Shown here: one piece after another, positions 16,526 to 24,377 of the stretch | How positions within the stretch are numbered: position 1 is the stretch's first letter | Layout of the letters: each line of letters begins with the position of its first letter | NCBI GenBank assembly: GCA_903854805.1 | Contig: CAINXK010000234.1 | Coordinates: 1 to 41,039, forward strand | Reading direction: 5' to 3' | Origin: an uncultured Anaerolineae bacterium | GTDB lineage: Bacteria > Chloroflexota > Anaerolineae > Anaerolineales > Villigracilaceae | Length of the DNA: 41,039 nucleotides | Program-made: the position numbers and the translations under genes | Notes under the pieces: generated by a model | What the model saw: the letters and a program-made list of their open reading frames with translations, nothing else | Databases searched by the model: none | Told to the model about the DNA's origin: nothing

Positions 16526-17823
16526 TGTTTCTTCGACAGCAGGTCCAAGTATTATGCCTTTTAGCCATACTACTTTCTGCTTGCACGCGAACGACATCCA
16601 CACCGGCGATTGAATCAAACCTGCAGGCGCCAACCGAAACAATCGCGGTCATTCCAACTCGTTTGCCTGCAGCCAGTCAAACGCCGGCACCAGAAATAAC
16701 CATCACCACAGACTCGACAGCCACTACAACACCCACTCTGCCCTCTACCACGGCTCCCGCGCAGATCCCGGATCCATCTGGCTATATCTGGGTTCAGGTG
16801 GTCGACGCTATCACCGCGCCAACCGATATCCAGAACGCAGGTGATGGTACCGGAAGATTATTCATTCTGGAACAACCCGGGCTTATCCGTATCCTGCAAA
16901 ACGGACAAATTCTGGAGACACCCTTCCTTGATATCTCTAATCGAGTCGGCAGTGCCGGCTCAGAGCAAGGGCTGCTCGGACTGGCTTTTCACCCCAATTT
17001 TTCGCAAAACGGTTATTTTTTCGTCAACTACACCGACCAAAATGGAAATACGCATATCTCGCGCTTCTCCGCCAACGGCGATAACACCGACCCTTCCACT
17101 GAAAAAAACCTGCTGATTATTCAACAGCCCTTCCCCAATCACAATGGCGGGGCCCTGGCTTTTGGGCCCGATGGTTATCTTACCATCGGACTTGGCGATG
17201 GCGGCTCTGCTGGCGACCCGTACGGCAATGCCCAATCCAGGAATACACTACTGGGCAAGCTTCTACGCCTTGATGTTGATCAAGGTGAGCCATATGCCAT
17301 CCCCAACGACAACCCGTATGCCAGCAGCGCTGAGCTGTACAAGGAAATCTGGGCCACGGGATTGCGTAACCCCTGGCGCTTTTCGTTTGACCGTCTGACT
17401 GGGGATCTTTGGATTGGCGATGTGGGGCAAAATTTATGGGAGGAAATCGACTTTATTCCTGCCGGAACGCCGGGTGGCATAAATTTTGGCTGGAATAAAA
17501 TGGAATCATCACACCCATTCAGAGGTAGCAACCAACCGGAATATACCGCTCCAGTCGCAGAGTATCCGCATGGCTCAGAATGCTCGGTCAGCGGAGGCTA
17601 TGTTTATCGCGGTGCAGCCCTGCCTGCATGGGAAGGTGTCTACCTATATGGTGACTACTGCTCCGGCGCAATCTGGGGGCTACCCAGTCCGCCCCAAGGC
17701 GCCCTGCCAATGTTATTGTTCCAGTCAGGTTTTAAGATCAGCACATTTGGGATTGATGAAACCGGAGAACTCTACATTGCTGATTATAACGGCGCAATAT
17801 ACCGCCTGGAAAAACGTCAATAG
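16525..17823 (+). CDS. PQQ-type glucose/sorbosone dehydrogenase lipoprotein
   Basis: This 432-residue extracytoplasmic protein is anchored by a lipoprotein signal (LLSAC, lipid Cys at residue 20) and a Thr/Pro-rich linker to about residue 90. The rest is a six-bladed beta-propeller of the soluble PQQ glucose dehydrogenase/sorbosone dehydrogenase family. It includes TAPTDIQNAGDGTGRLFILEQ, GLLGLAFHPNF, PFPNHNGGALAFGPDGYL, the calcium-site-like GLGDGGSAGDPYGNAQ and GLRNPWRFSFDR. The conserved His in NHNGG matches the catalytic His of the family. It may oxidise sugars, but many such Hhip/YliI-like propellers have no proven substrate or PQQ dependence. I see no PQQ biosynthesis genes in the window. 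The gene overlaps the DUF1232 gene by one base. Confidence 0.88.
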   Translation: MFLRQQVQVLCLLAILLSACTRTTSTPAIESNLQAPTETIAVIPTRLPAASQTPAPEITITTDSTATTTPTLPSTTAPAQIPDPSGYIWVQVVDAITAPTDIQNAGDGTGRLFILEQPGLIRILQNGQILETPFLDISNRVGSAGSEQGLLGLAFHPNFSQNGYFFVNYTDQNGNTHISRFSANGDNTDPSTEKNLLIIQQPFPNHNGGALAFGPDGYLTIGLGDGGSAGDPYGNAQSRNTLLGKLLRLDVDQGEPYAIPNDNPYASSAELYKEIWATGLRNPWRFSFDRLTGDLWIGDVGQNLWEEIDFIPAGTPGGINFGWNKMESSHPFRGSNQPEYTAPVAEYPHGSECSVSGGYVYRGAALPAWEGVYLYGDYCSGAIWGLPSPPQGALPMLLFQSGFKISTFGIDETGELYIADYNGAIYRLEKRQ

Positions 17824-17895
17824 TAAAATGATCTTACAACAACATCGACAATCGATGAAATTTATCCACCATGTTGGTAGACCATAGCTCTCTGC

Positions 17896-18273
17896 TTACA
17901 TGGAACGCGCGATAAAACGCAAAACGCCTGTAAAAATTACAGCCCAGGCAGCAAAGAAAGCCAGCAGATTTAGAAACAGCCAAAACCGGCCAGATGCGGA
18001 TGCAACCAGGCTTTCGCGGATATCTGGCTTCATAAATAGGAGCATATCCAGCATATTCGCGGCCGGATGCGAACAAATATATAATCCAATCAAAATACCA
18101 AGGGTACCATCCAGACGACCTGAGCCTGTCAGATGACCCACCCAGGATATCCAGCCAACATACATCCCAGCAACAACCAGCATACTCCCAAGGAACCAAA
18201 TATTCCGATTGATGCGCTGAAGATCTGGTCTGCTGCTGTTGAGCTGTAAAGGCATATATAAAGCATAATACAA
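17896..18273 (-). CDS. Uncharacterised small membrane protein
   Basis: This roughly 125-residue protein has three predicted membrane helices: FLGSMLVVAGMYVGWISWVG, GTLGILIGLYICSHPAANML and FWLFLNLLAFFAAWAVIFTG. Short basic or polar loops separate them (DIRESLVASASGR). The first few residues are uncertain because an in-frame Met six codons later (MPLQLNSS) is an equally good start, and no strong Shine-Dalgarno sequence decides. It converges with the sugar dehydrogenase gene with 72 bases between stops. I do not recognise the family. The regular hydrophobic pattern and single open frame argue it is real. Confidence 0.6.
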   Translation of the reverse strand: MYYALYMPLQLNSSRPDLQRINRNIWFLGSMLVVAGMYVGWISWVGHLTGSGRLDGTLGILIGLYICSHPAANMLDMLLFMKPDIRESLVASASGRFWLFLNLLAFFAAWAVIFTGVLRFIARSM

Positions 18274-18526
18274 ATCTGACCCAAGATTGTGTAGGTTTTA
18301 CTAAATTTATTTTTTTCAATTGAGAAAACCTGTAAACAAAATTGGCAAGTTTGGAAATATATTGCGAGAACATCTCATTAGAAAACCTACTGCAAGCCGA
18401 TTTATTTAGATGAAAAGGACATTTGTCGTCCGAAATCAGATACTTTGTCACAGGCTTTTATGACGCCTGTCACTGGCAAACTCATCCATCTTATCGTAAA
18501 CTAATCTTGTAAATTGGAGGTGTCAC

Positions 18527-18742
18527 ATGGCAGAGAAAAAATGGGAAGTCACCAAAATTCATTATTGTGACCACGTCGGTCACGAAGTGACTTTTGAAAC
18601 CGAATTAATTTACCCGATCGATTTTCTACCGGATGCGCCGCGTGTAATTGCCCGGCGGTGTTCAAATGCAAAAGAGTGCAACATGTTCGACAAGCCAACT
18701 TGTGTATGGTGCGGAACAAACCCGAACCACGAACCTCAATAA
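18527..18742 (+). CDS. Small Cys-rich protein, probable zinc ribbon-like
   Basis: This 71-residue protein starts at ATG 18527 after a clear TTGGAGGTG. It contains Cys14, His16, His19, Cys45, Cys51, Cys59 and Cys62, with the last two as CVWCGTNPNH. This spacing suggests one or two metal sites, most likely zinc. There is no signal peptide or membrane segment. A near-perfect inverted repeat (GTCACAGGC and GCCTGTCAC) lies upstream near 18447-18472 and could be an operator. I do not recognise a named family. The strong ribosome binding site and metal-ligand spacing support a genuine small gene. Confidence 0.75.
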   Translation: MAEKKWEVTKIHYCDHVGHEVTFETELIYPIDFLPDAPRVIARRCSNAKECNMFDKPTCVWCGTNPNHEPQ

Positions 18743-18796
18743 GAAGGCGCATCTTTCCAACCATTCTTGGTAAAAAAACAGATCAACCCATCTGGC

Positions 18797-18840
18797 TTAA
18801 CTAGCAGATCCCGCGAATATTCGCGGGATCTGCTAGTTAA
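18797..18840. terminator. Perfect 44-base palindrome between convergent genes
   Basis: Both 22-base halves are exact complements with no unpaired loop, and the core is GATCCCGCGAATATTCGCGGGATC. It lies between the stop of the Cys-rich gene and the stop of tupC, the position of a bidirectional terminator. There is no T-run on either side, so termination strength is uncertain. Confidence 0.65.
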
Positions 18841-18855
18841 TAGGCGTCCTTACAT

Positions 18856-19572
18856 TCACATTCCCAGGAAACTGGCTACCGCAAGATTAATAGGATTGGC
18901 AAAGACTTGCTGAGGCGCACCTAGTTGCGCAATTTTCCCATCCAGCATCACTGCCACACGCGTGGCAAGTCGGGCAGCTTCCTTCAAATCATGGGTAATG
19001 ATAATGGTCGTCGTAGCAGTTTCCGCAAGAATTGCCTTTAGATCATCCAATAGATGCAAACGCGTAGGAGCATCGAGTGCGCTAAAAGGTTCATCAAGTA
19101 AAAGTAATTCAGGATTTAGCACAAAAGCACGCGCCAGGCTAACCCGTTGAGCCTCGCCACCCGAGAGTTTTGAGCCTGCACGCCCGCGCAATGATTCAAT
19201 ACCCACCCGCTGTAGCCAACGATTTACTTTTTCATTGATCTGCGCTTGCGGAACACCGCGATAACGCAACCCAATCGCCACATTCTCAAATACAGACATA
19301 TCCAAGAGAAGCGGCTCCTGCAATACCAGCGCAATCCGCCGGCGATAATCCAAAACACTCTGGTCCTTAATTGGAGTGCCATTCCATAACAGAGCGCCTG
19401 CATGCGGCTGCAAAAGACGTGCCAACGTTAACAGCAAGCTGCTTTTGCCTGTGCCATTCGGCCCGACAATTGCCAATACTTCACCTTTTTCAACGGTCAG
19501 GGCTTTGATGTCCAGGACCAGGCGCTTATCACGACAAACCGATAGATCACGGATCTCCAGCAAGGCGCTCAC
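18856..19572 (-). CDS. tupC: Tungstate ABC transporter ATP-binding protein
   Basis: This 238-residue ATPase energises oxyanion import. Walker A is GPNGTGKS at 37-44, the signature is LSGGEAQR at 136-143, Walker B is LLLLDEP at 156-162, and the switch His is in IIITHDLKEA. Its start codon overlaps the tupB stop (ATGA), so the two are translationally coupled. The protein lacks the long C-terminal TOBE/Mop extension of ModC ATPases; a stand-alone Mop protein is encoded at the other end of the cluster. Tungstate rather than molybdate is inferred from the TupA-type binding protein upstream. It ends just before a palindromic terminator. Confidence 0.9.
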   Translation of the reverse strand: MSALLEIRDLSVCRDKRLVLDIKALTVEKGEVLAIVGPNGTGKSSLLLTLARLLQPHAGALLWNGTPIKDQSVLDYRRRIALVLQEPLLLDMSVFENVAIGLRYRGVPQAQINEKVNRWLQRVGIESLRGRAGSKLSGGEAQRVSLARAFVLNPELLLLDEPFSALDAPTRLHLLDDLKAILAETATTTIIITHDLKEAARLATRVAVMLDGKIAQLGAPQQVFANPINLAVASFLGM

Positions 19573-20246
19573 CGCTGCTTTGCTCCGCGCTGCTGGATCC
19601 AGGTCAACGCATAATTAATCAAAAGAGTGATCAGTAACAAAAATCCGCCCAGAATGATGGCGCGCTCAAACTCACCTTTATTGGTTTCGAGCACAATGGC
19701 GGTCGTCAGCACCCGCGTCTGACCCTTGATATTGCCACCAACCATCATGGATGCACCTACTTCTGAAATGACCGAGCCAAAACCAGCCATCAATGCGGCG
19801 ATCAAGGGCAAACGCGCTTCCCACCAGAGCGTAACAATCATTTGTGGGATCGAAGCTCCCAATCCAAACAGTTGCAACTGCAGACGGGTGTCCAGCTGCT
19901 GTAATGCGGCGGCTGTCAGACCGGTCACAACCGGCGCGGCAATGATCGTCTGGGCAATAACGATGGCGGTTGGGCTGTAAATAAGCCTGAGGTCCCCAAG
20001 CGGTCCGGAACGCCAGAGTAGCATGGCTACCGCCAAGCCAACCACAACAGGCGGAAGGGCCATGCCAGTATTAACGATAGTCAAAACAAACGAACGCCCA
20101 CTAAATTTTGACAGCGCCAGTAGGGTACCAAAAGGAAGACCGATCAGCACACTGATCAGGGTTGCAATCCCTGATACTTTCAGAGAAAGCAGGGTTACTT
20201 CCCAAACATCCGGATCGTTAAGCAAAGTCTGAAAGAAAGAAAGCAT
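19569..20246 (-). CDS. tupB: Tungstate ABC transporter permease
   Basis: This 225-residue integral membrane protein has five or so hydrophobic helices and the TupB/WtpB-like pattern. An N-terminal segment TLLSLKVSGIATLISVLIGL is followed by the GMALPPVVVGLAVAMLLWRSGPLG region. The EAA-type cytoplasmic loop is LFGLGASIPQMIVTLWWEAR, and MAGFGSVISEVGASMMVGGN follows it. These match the tungstate permease family more closely than ModB. It overlaps tupC by four bases. The ribosome binding site is weak. A terminator-like hairpin lies between it and tupA, which would lower its expression relative to the binding protein. Confidence 0.9.
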   Translation of the reverse strand: MLSFFQTLLNDPDVWEVTLLSLKVSGIATLISVLIGLPFGTLLALSKFSGRSFVLTIVNTGMALPPVVVGLAVAMLLWRSGPLGDLRLIYSPTAIVIAQTIIAAPVVTGLTAAALQQLDTRLQLQLFGLGASIPQMIVTLWWEARLPLIAALMAGFGSVISEVGASMMVGGNIKGQTRVLTTAIVLETNKGEFERAIILGGFLLLITLLINYALTWIQQRGAKQR

Positions 20247-20355
20247 AATCTTCTAAAATGCCCAGGAAAGCTCAATTGGTCCCGGCTATCCGAGACCAAA
20301 CTCAATAAACAACTGACAGATAGGCTATGCACCAGCCATCAAAAAACCAGACAAG

Positions 20356-20397
20356 AAAAAGGGCGAGGTAAATTCCTTATTGGGATTATCCTCGCCC
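20356..20397 (-). terminator. Intrinsic terminator/attenuator between tupA and tupB
   Basis: On the minus strand GGGCGAGG pairs with CCTCGCCC, with further pairing above a small internal loop, and is followed by TTTTTCTTG. It sits after the tupA stop and about 110 bases before tupB. It would let tupA accumulate in excess over the membrane components, as is common for binding proteins. Confidence 0.75.
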
Positions 20398-20460
20398 ACC
20401 GTAATACGGGACAACGAAAGCCAAATGGCAAACAAGAGGAATGCCACCTATTTTACATCG

Positions 20461-21435
20461 TTACTTCAATCCCAAGTCTGCATCTGTCTTGGTAGCATCC
20501 GGGAAGAACAGGGCCTGACCGTATTTATCCAGGCCAAACTTGCTGATCACTTCCTGGGTAGCCGGGTCAGTCATGAATTTCAGGAAAGCCGTGGCACCAT
20601 CATAGTTGACCTTGGGCCATTTAGCGGGGTCAACCGTGATGACATGATAAATATTAAGCATAGCATTATTGCCTTCTAACAGGATCTCAAGCTGAAGCTT
20701 CGATTTGTTAGCCAGGAATGTGGCGCGGTCAGTCAGGGTATAACCACCCTTTTCAGATACAATTATCAGCGTAGCGCCCATTCCCTGGCCGGTTTCAACA
20801 TACCAGGCTGGTTTCGTACCCGCCGGGTCCAGACTGGCTTTTTTCCAGAAATCGAGTTCTTTTGTGCTTGTGCCAGATTTATCGGCGCGGGCAAAGAACA
20901 GCACCTTTGTCGGGTCAGCATCACCAGCCTTAGCAATCGCCACGAATGCATCTTTGGGGCCAAGACCCTTAATCTGAGCCGGATCAGCGGCCGGGCCGAC
21001 CAGGATAAAATCATTATGCATGATCAGGGCGCGATCCTTGCCCCAGCCATCGGTCATGAACAGTTTTTCTGCGGCAGGAGAATGGACCAACAGGACGTCG
21101 GCGTTGCCTTCCTGCCCCATCTGGATGGCGGCACCTGAGCCAACGGCCACAGTCTTTACCTTGTAACCAGATTGTTTTTCAAACATGGGCACCAGAACAT
21201 CAAGCAAACCAGAGTCCTGTGTGGATGTAGTGGTGGCCAGGATCAAATTCGGATTGGCCAGTGCAGCAGGTGCAGATGTGGCTGGTACTGCTGTCGGCGC
21301 AACAGTTGGAGGCACAGTCGGGGCGGCGGTCGGGGCGGCGGTCGGTTCCGGAGTGGCTGCCGGCGCACACGCAGAAAGTCCAACAATCAAGATCAGGAAT
21401 AAACTGAACAACACATTGCGGGTGGATATTTTCAT
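20461..21435 (-). CDS. tupA: Tungstate ABC transporter substrate-binding lipoprotein
   Basis: This 324-residue lipoprotein has lipid Cys23 in VGLSACAPAA, followed by a 35-residue Pro/Thr/Ala linker with repeated APTAAPT units. The binding domain begins LILATTTSTQDSGLLDVLVP and contains VKTVAVGSGAAIQMGQEGNA, DVLLVHSPAAEKLF and MHNDFILVGPAADP. This TTTSTxDSGLL pattern is the hallmark of TupA tungstate-binding proteins, where Thr and Ser residues ligate the oxyanion. I start at ATG 21435 after GAGGAGAG; the open frame upstream belongs to the overlap with the membrane-protein gene. It is the binding component of the TupABC importer, supplying tungsten for molybdopterin-type enzymes. Confidence 0.94.
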   Translation of the reverse strand: MKISTRNVLFSLFLILIVGLSACAPAATPEPTAAPTAAPTVPPTVAPTAVPATSAPAALANPNLILATTTSTQDSGLLDVLVPMFEKQSGYKVKTVAVGSGAAIQMGQEGNADVLLVHSPAAEKLFMTDGWGKDRALIMHNDFILVGPAADPAQIKGLGPKDAFVAIAKAGDADPTKVLFFARADKSGTSTKELDFWKKASLDPAGTKPAWYVETGQGMGATLIIVSEKGGYTLTDRATFLANKSKLQLEILLEGNNAMLNIYHVITVDPAKWPKVNYDGATAFLKFMTDPATQEVISKFGLDKYGQALFFPDATKTDADLGLK

Positions 21436-21452
21436 GCTTCTCTCCTCAAAAA

Positions 21453-22031
21453 TCATTGTTTGGGTTTTGGTGATATACGCTGAATACCAAGCACAACTAA
21501 GGCGCCAAGCAACCCACCGATCATGCCGTAAAGCAAGTGGCTGGAGATAGGATAAACTACCCCATAACGGAAAGTTCCAAAGGACCAACCAGAAAGCAGG
21601 GTGATGATCAATCTGATAATCGGCTTGGTGATATGCGCCAACCCACCCAAAATGGCCAGGAACCAGAGTTTACTGGCATAACGCGGCAAGTACTTGAAGG
21701 CAAGATCCATGATTGGTCCTGGCAGGAAATAGATCAACCAGATGAAAGGATCATGTTGAGCGCCCCAAATAGGCAAGATCGACATACCGGCTGCGCCCAG
21801 GCTTGCCAGGGAGCCCGCGCCCTTAAAGCGCGAAAATGAGCGTCCCATGATCAGCAGCGCCATCCACTCGATGCCGTGATATCCGGGCAGCCCGAGTGCT
21901 AAGCGGAAACTCTGGTGCAGAACAACTGCCAACGCACCGGTGCTTAGCAGTAGCAGAGCTTCCCACCATGTCAGCGTGCCTTCAATTGGAAAGGCTTTTG
22001 ATATTTTCCTTTGATAGAATGTGCCATTCAT
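21453..22031 (-). CDS. Uncharacterised membrane protein of the tungsten cluster
   Basis: This 192-residue integral membrane protein has about five hydrophobic segments, including ALLLLSTGALAVVLHQSF, EWMALLIMG, PFIWLIYFLPGPIMDLAF, KLWFLAILGGLAHITK and HLLYGMIGGLLGALVVLGI. Conserved-looking polar spots are GRSFSRFKGAG and the FRYGVVYPISSH loop. The overall shape is reminiscent of an ECF-type S component, but I cannot assign it firmly. The start at 22031 follows a strong GGAGG and overlaps the upstream TiaS-like gene by 50 bases. It ends 17 bases before tupA, so it belongs to the tungstate operon. A role in uptake or handling of tungsten or a pterin precursor is inferred from position only. Confidence 0.75.
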   Translation of the reverse strand: MNGTFYQRKISKAFPIEGTLTWWEALLLLSTGALAVVLHQSFRLALGLPGYHGIEWMALLIMGRSFSRFKGAGSLASLGAAGMSILPIWGAQHDPFIWLIYFLPGPIMDLAFKYLPRYASKLWFLAILGGLAHITKPIIRLIITLLSGWSFGTFRYGVVYPISSHLLYGMIGGLLGALVVLGIQRISPKPKQ

Positions 22032-22710
22032 TGTTTTGCTCCTCCACATATAGGATGGCCTGGCCACCATGCAAGATAGGACGGACCCACTCTCCCACGT
22101 CCACCAGGGTTTCAGAAGATAAATTCACGCCAGCCAAGGGCCGCACACCATCGATGCTGCCTCGAGCGCAAATTTCAGCGACGACCAGCCGCCCGGACAG
22201 ATCACGCATGCCCGGCAGCCATAAAAACCTTCCATCATTGCCAGCACAGTGCAGGCCAACTCCAGCCAACGCACCAATAATTCCGCCGTGCGTCCCCGTC
22301 AACCCTTGCAAACGAATGCCGTTACTCAAGGCAATTTGCTCGGCTTCTGGCTGGGTCAAAACTACTTGTTTTGCGCGCATCCCAAATGCGCACACCTCAG
22401 CCGACACGGCTGCCCATTGGGCCACACACAGCCCGGCATCTGAACCTGGTGCGCTTTCAGCAAGCAAGAAACTACAGCACGCCTCCCAAATTTCGTTCTC
22501 TTTTTCCGGGCTGGCCTCCAAATGTAGGCAGGCAGAACTATTATGCGACGTGTAAGGAATTTCAGGCGAGACCAATAATTGGTGGCGCGTGATCCCGAGC
22601 GGTTGGGCAAGATTCTTTTGAAACAGAGTATCCGCCAGTTGGCGCGCACGGTGCCCGGTGCCACGGCTTTCGAGATTATCAGTATCGTCAATCCCAATTA
22701 AATAACGCAT
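21982..22710 (-). CDS. TiaS-like GIDDTD-motif protein
   Basis: This 242-residue protein opens with LIGIDDTDNLESRGTGHRAR. That matches the N-terminal motif of archaeal TiaS, the tRNA-Ile2 agmatinylcytidine synthetase, and related COG1571 proteins. A Gly-rich segment GLTGTHGGIIGALAGVGL follows near the middle, as in those relatives. The OB-fold and zinc-ribbon C-terminal parts of true TiaS are missing, since TiaS is around 420 residues long. Bacteria normally use TilS for this tRNA, so a tRNA role is doubtful. Its start overlaps the preceding stop by one base (TAATG) and its end overlaps the membrane-protein gene, so it is embedded in the tungsten operon. The function is unknown; a nucleotide- or metal-dependent activity linked to W/Mo is a guess from context. 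Confidence 0.75.
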   Translation of the reverse strand: MRYLIGIDDTDNLESRGTGHRARQLADTLFQKNLAQPLGITRHQLLVSPEIPYTSHNSSACLHLEASPEKENEIWEACCSFLLAESAPGSDAGLCVAQWAAVSAEVCAFGMRAKQVVLTQPEAEQIALSNGIRLQGLTGTHGGIIGALAGVGLHCAGNDGRFLWLPGMRDLSGRLVVAEICARGSIDGVRPLAGVNLSSETLVDVGEWVRPILHGGQAILYVEEQNNEWHILSKENIKSLSN

Positions 22711-23171
22711 TATTTAACCCTGATCTCGCTGACATCCTTGGTCCAGTCCAGTTTTGGAATATAGGTACTGGCAAGCTTGACCGTCCCATGATTATTAAAA
22801 TCAAGGATGGAGTTGTCGTCTACCTGGGCCCTGGTCAGGGTCGCCGGGCTTGCACTACCGTTCAGGCTAATTTCGCTAAAATCCGTCACCCCAGCGGCTT
22901 TTAATACATCGCTGAGTTTGGGACCTTCCTCAACCTTGCCATCAACAGTGATGTTTGCAAGGGGCAATTTTTTCAGATCATCCCAGCTAAAACCCTTACT
23001 GGATCCATCCGCTAAAATAATCTGGAACAGAGCCGTCGAAACCGGGGTGGGCTGAAGCGCCAGTGGCGTTTTGGGGGCAGCTGGCTGTGCTTCTGGCATA
23101 CTTGTTTGATTACTGGCGCATGCGAAGAGCGCCAAGCAGATAAAAGATGTCAAAATGCTGCGCAATTTCAT
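22710..23171 (-). CDS. Lipoprotein with small molybdopterin-oxidoreductase-like domain
   Basis: This 153-residue exported lipoprotein has lipid Cys18 in LALFACAS. After a Pro-rich linker, the domain from about residue 48 (FQIILADGSSKGFSWDDLKK, GKVEEGPKLSDVLKAAGV) resembles the sulfite-oxidase-type molybdopterin-binding fold. That fold typically has a GWSWxELxxL strand-helix followed by G..W.GV.L.DLL. It is much shorter than the enzymes and has no Cys other than two in the signal peptide, so the Mo-ligating Cys is absent and ordinary catalysis is unlikely. Similar small proteins may bind a cofactor or partner. It lies 2 bases after mop and overlaps the TiaS-like start by one base. Confidence 0.72.
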   Translation of the reverse strand: MKLRSILTSFICLALFACASNQTSMPEAQPAAPKTPLALQPTPVSTALFQIILADGSSKGFSWDDLKKLPLANITVDGKVEEGPKLSDVLKAAGVTDFSEISLNGSASPATLTRAQVDDNSILDFNNHGTVKLASTYIPKLDWTKDVSEIRVK

Positions 23172-23173
23172 CG

Positions 23174-23383
23174 CTAATCTACACCGACCATAATGTTGGA
23201 AGCCTTGATGACCGCATACGCCTGGCCACCTTCCTTAAGCTCCAGGCTATCAACCGATGCGTTGGTGATAATGGAAACCAGGCAGGTTCCACCAGGTAAT
23301 TCAAGGGTAACCTCAGAGTTGACAGCTCCCTTGACGATCTTGACGATTTTTCCTTTAAGGATATTGCGGGCACTCAGTTTCAT
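23174..23383 (-). CDS. mop: Molbindin (Mop/TOBE-domain protein)
   Basis: This 69-residue single-domain protein matches the molybdate/tungstate-binding Mop family: KLSARNILKGKIVKIVKGAV, then NSEVTLELPGG, then a terminal YAVIKASNIMVGVD. The opening SARN.L.G.V and closing IKAS.VM are diagnostic. Molbindins form hexamers that store or buffer molybdate or tungstate in the cytoplasm, or provide the sensing domain of regulators and ModC. It is separated by 11 bases from the regulator gene upstream and by 2 from the lipoprotein gene downstream. Full length and intact. Confidence 0.93.
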   Translation of the reverse strand: MKLSARNILKGKIVKIVKGAVNSEVTLELPGGTCLVSIITNASVDSLELKEGGQAYAVIKASNIMVGVD

Positions 23384-23394
23384 TAGTATTGCTC

Positions 23395-24369
23395 CTAAAT
23401 TGGGATTTGCTCCCCGCTGTGGGTAGTGTTGTAACCCGTCAGCGAGTTTAATTCTCTGCGGAAAGAGGCTGTTTGCAAATGGTCGATAAGAGGTCCAACC
23501 AGCTGGGTCTGTTCATTCTGGAAGACCAGATCATAACGTTCTTCGAAAAGGGGAATAAAATCGAGCTGGGCTTCCCAGGCTGCAGCTTGGATCCCTATCG
23601 CAGCATCAGCAACGCCGGATTGAACGGCTCGGGCTGAATCACTGTGAGTGCTGACAAATTTTTGGTAGCCAAGAATTAAATCAAATGGAAGATGAATAGT
23701 GGTAAGTTCTTTCTCCAACCAAAGACGTGTTCCAGACCCTGGATTACGGTTGATGAAACTAACATCCTGTCGAGCAAGATCCGCCAGGGATGTTATGCCT
23801 TTTGGGTTCCCAGCCTTAACAATCAGGCCTTGGGTACGATAAGCCAACGTTACCAGTTCAACCGGTCGATCGGGGAATAGGTGGCGAACAAAAGGCGTGT
23901 TGTATTCGCCGCCCTGGTCAAGCAGGTGTGACCCTGCGACATGGCAGAGCCCCTGCCGCAGATTGACAAGCCCATCCAGCGAACCTACCGGCAGAGTCAG
24001 AATGGAAACATGCTTGGTAAGCTGATTCGCAATATGTTCAATGGCAGTATCGTGACTTCCAGAAAAGATGATGATAGGCTTTCCGGTCTTGGGCAGGATG
24101 AGCTCCTGCAAAAGCAGGGCAGACGCCCGGGCCTTGTAATATTTTTCTGTTATGCCGGCTGTCACCCGTACTTCGATCATCTGGACCAGCCCGGCTGATT
24201 CCAGGATTTTGACATGATGCCGCACCCAGGCAGGTGATTCCCCCAAAACAGCGCCAAGCTGTGTAAGCGTGGCTTGCTCCGCCATTAACAGGCGAAGAAT
24301 ACTCATTCTATTCGCATCAGCCAACAGCTTGAGCTGTTCAAAACCGTGTAAGGGTTGGATTTTTTCCAT
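23395..24369 (-). CDS. HTH transcriptional regulator with periplasmic-binding-protein-like sensor domain (probable Mo/W regulator)
   Basis: This 324-residue cytoplasmic regulator is encoded first in the tungsten operon. The N-terminal 80 or so residues form an ArsR-like winged helix (LLADANRMSILRLLMAEQAT and SPAWVRHHVKILESAGLV). From about residue 100 to the end is a binding-protein-like domain of the PBP_like type. It contains VGSLDGLVNLRQGLCHVAGSHLL in two adjoining pieces, and FINRNPGSGTRLWLEKEL, the NPGSGTR signature. Such domains sense molybdate, tungstate or molybdenum cofactor in related regulators. I chose ATG 24369 because the predicted -10 box at 24401-24406 puts the transcript start downstream of the alternative ATG at 24402. 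It probably controls its own operon through the inverted repeat at 24378-24399. Confidence 0.85.
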   Translation of the reverse strand: MEKIQPLHGFEQLKLLADANRMSILRLLMAEQATLTQLGAVLGESPAWVRHHVKILESAGLVQMIEVRVTAGITEKYYKARASALLLQELILPKTGKPIIIFSGSHDTAIEHIANQLTKHVSILTLPVGSLDGLVNLRQGLCHVAGSHLLDQGGEYNTPFVRHLFPDRPVELVTLAYRTQGLIVKAGNPKGITSLADLARQDVSFINRNPGSGTRLWLEKELTTIHLPFDLILGYQKFVSTHSDSARAVQSGVADAAIGIQAAAWEAQLDFIPLFEERYDLVFQNEQTQLVGPLIDHLQTASFRRELNSLTGYNTTHSGEQIPI

Positions 24370-24377
24370 AGGCTCGT

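Noticed and set aside
17834..18451. 205-codon minus-strand frame overlapping the small membrane protein
   Set aside because: The alternative frame at 17896-18273 gives three clean membrane helices; this frame gives an irregular Trp/Tyr/Arg-rich sequence.
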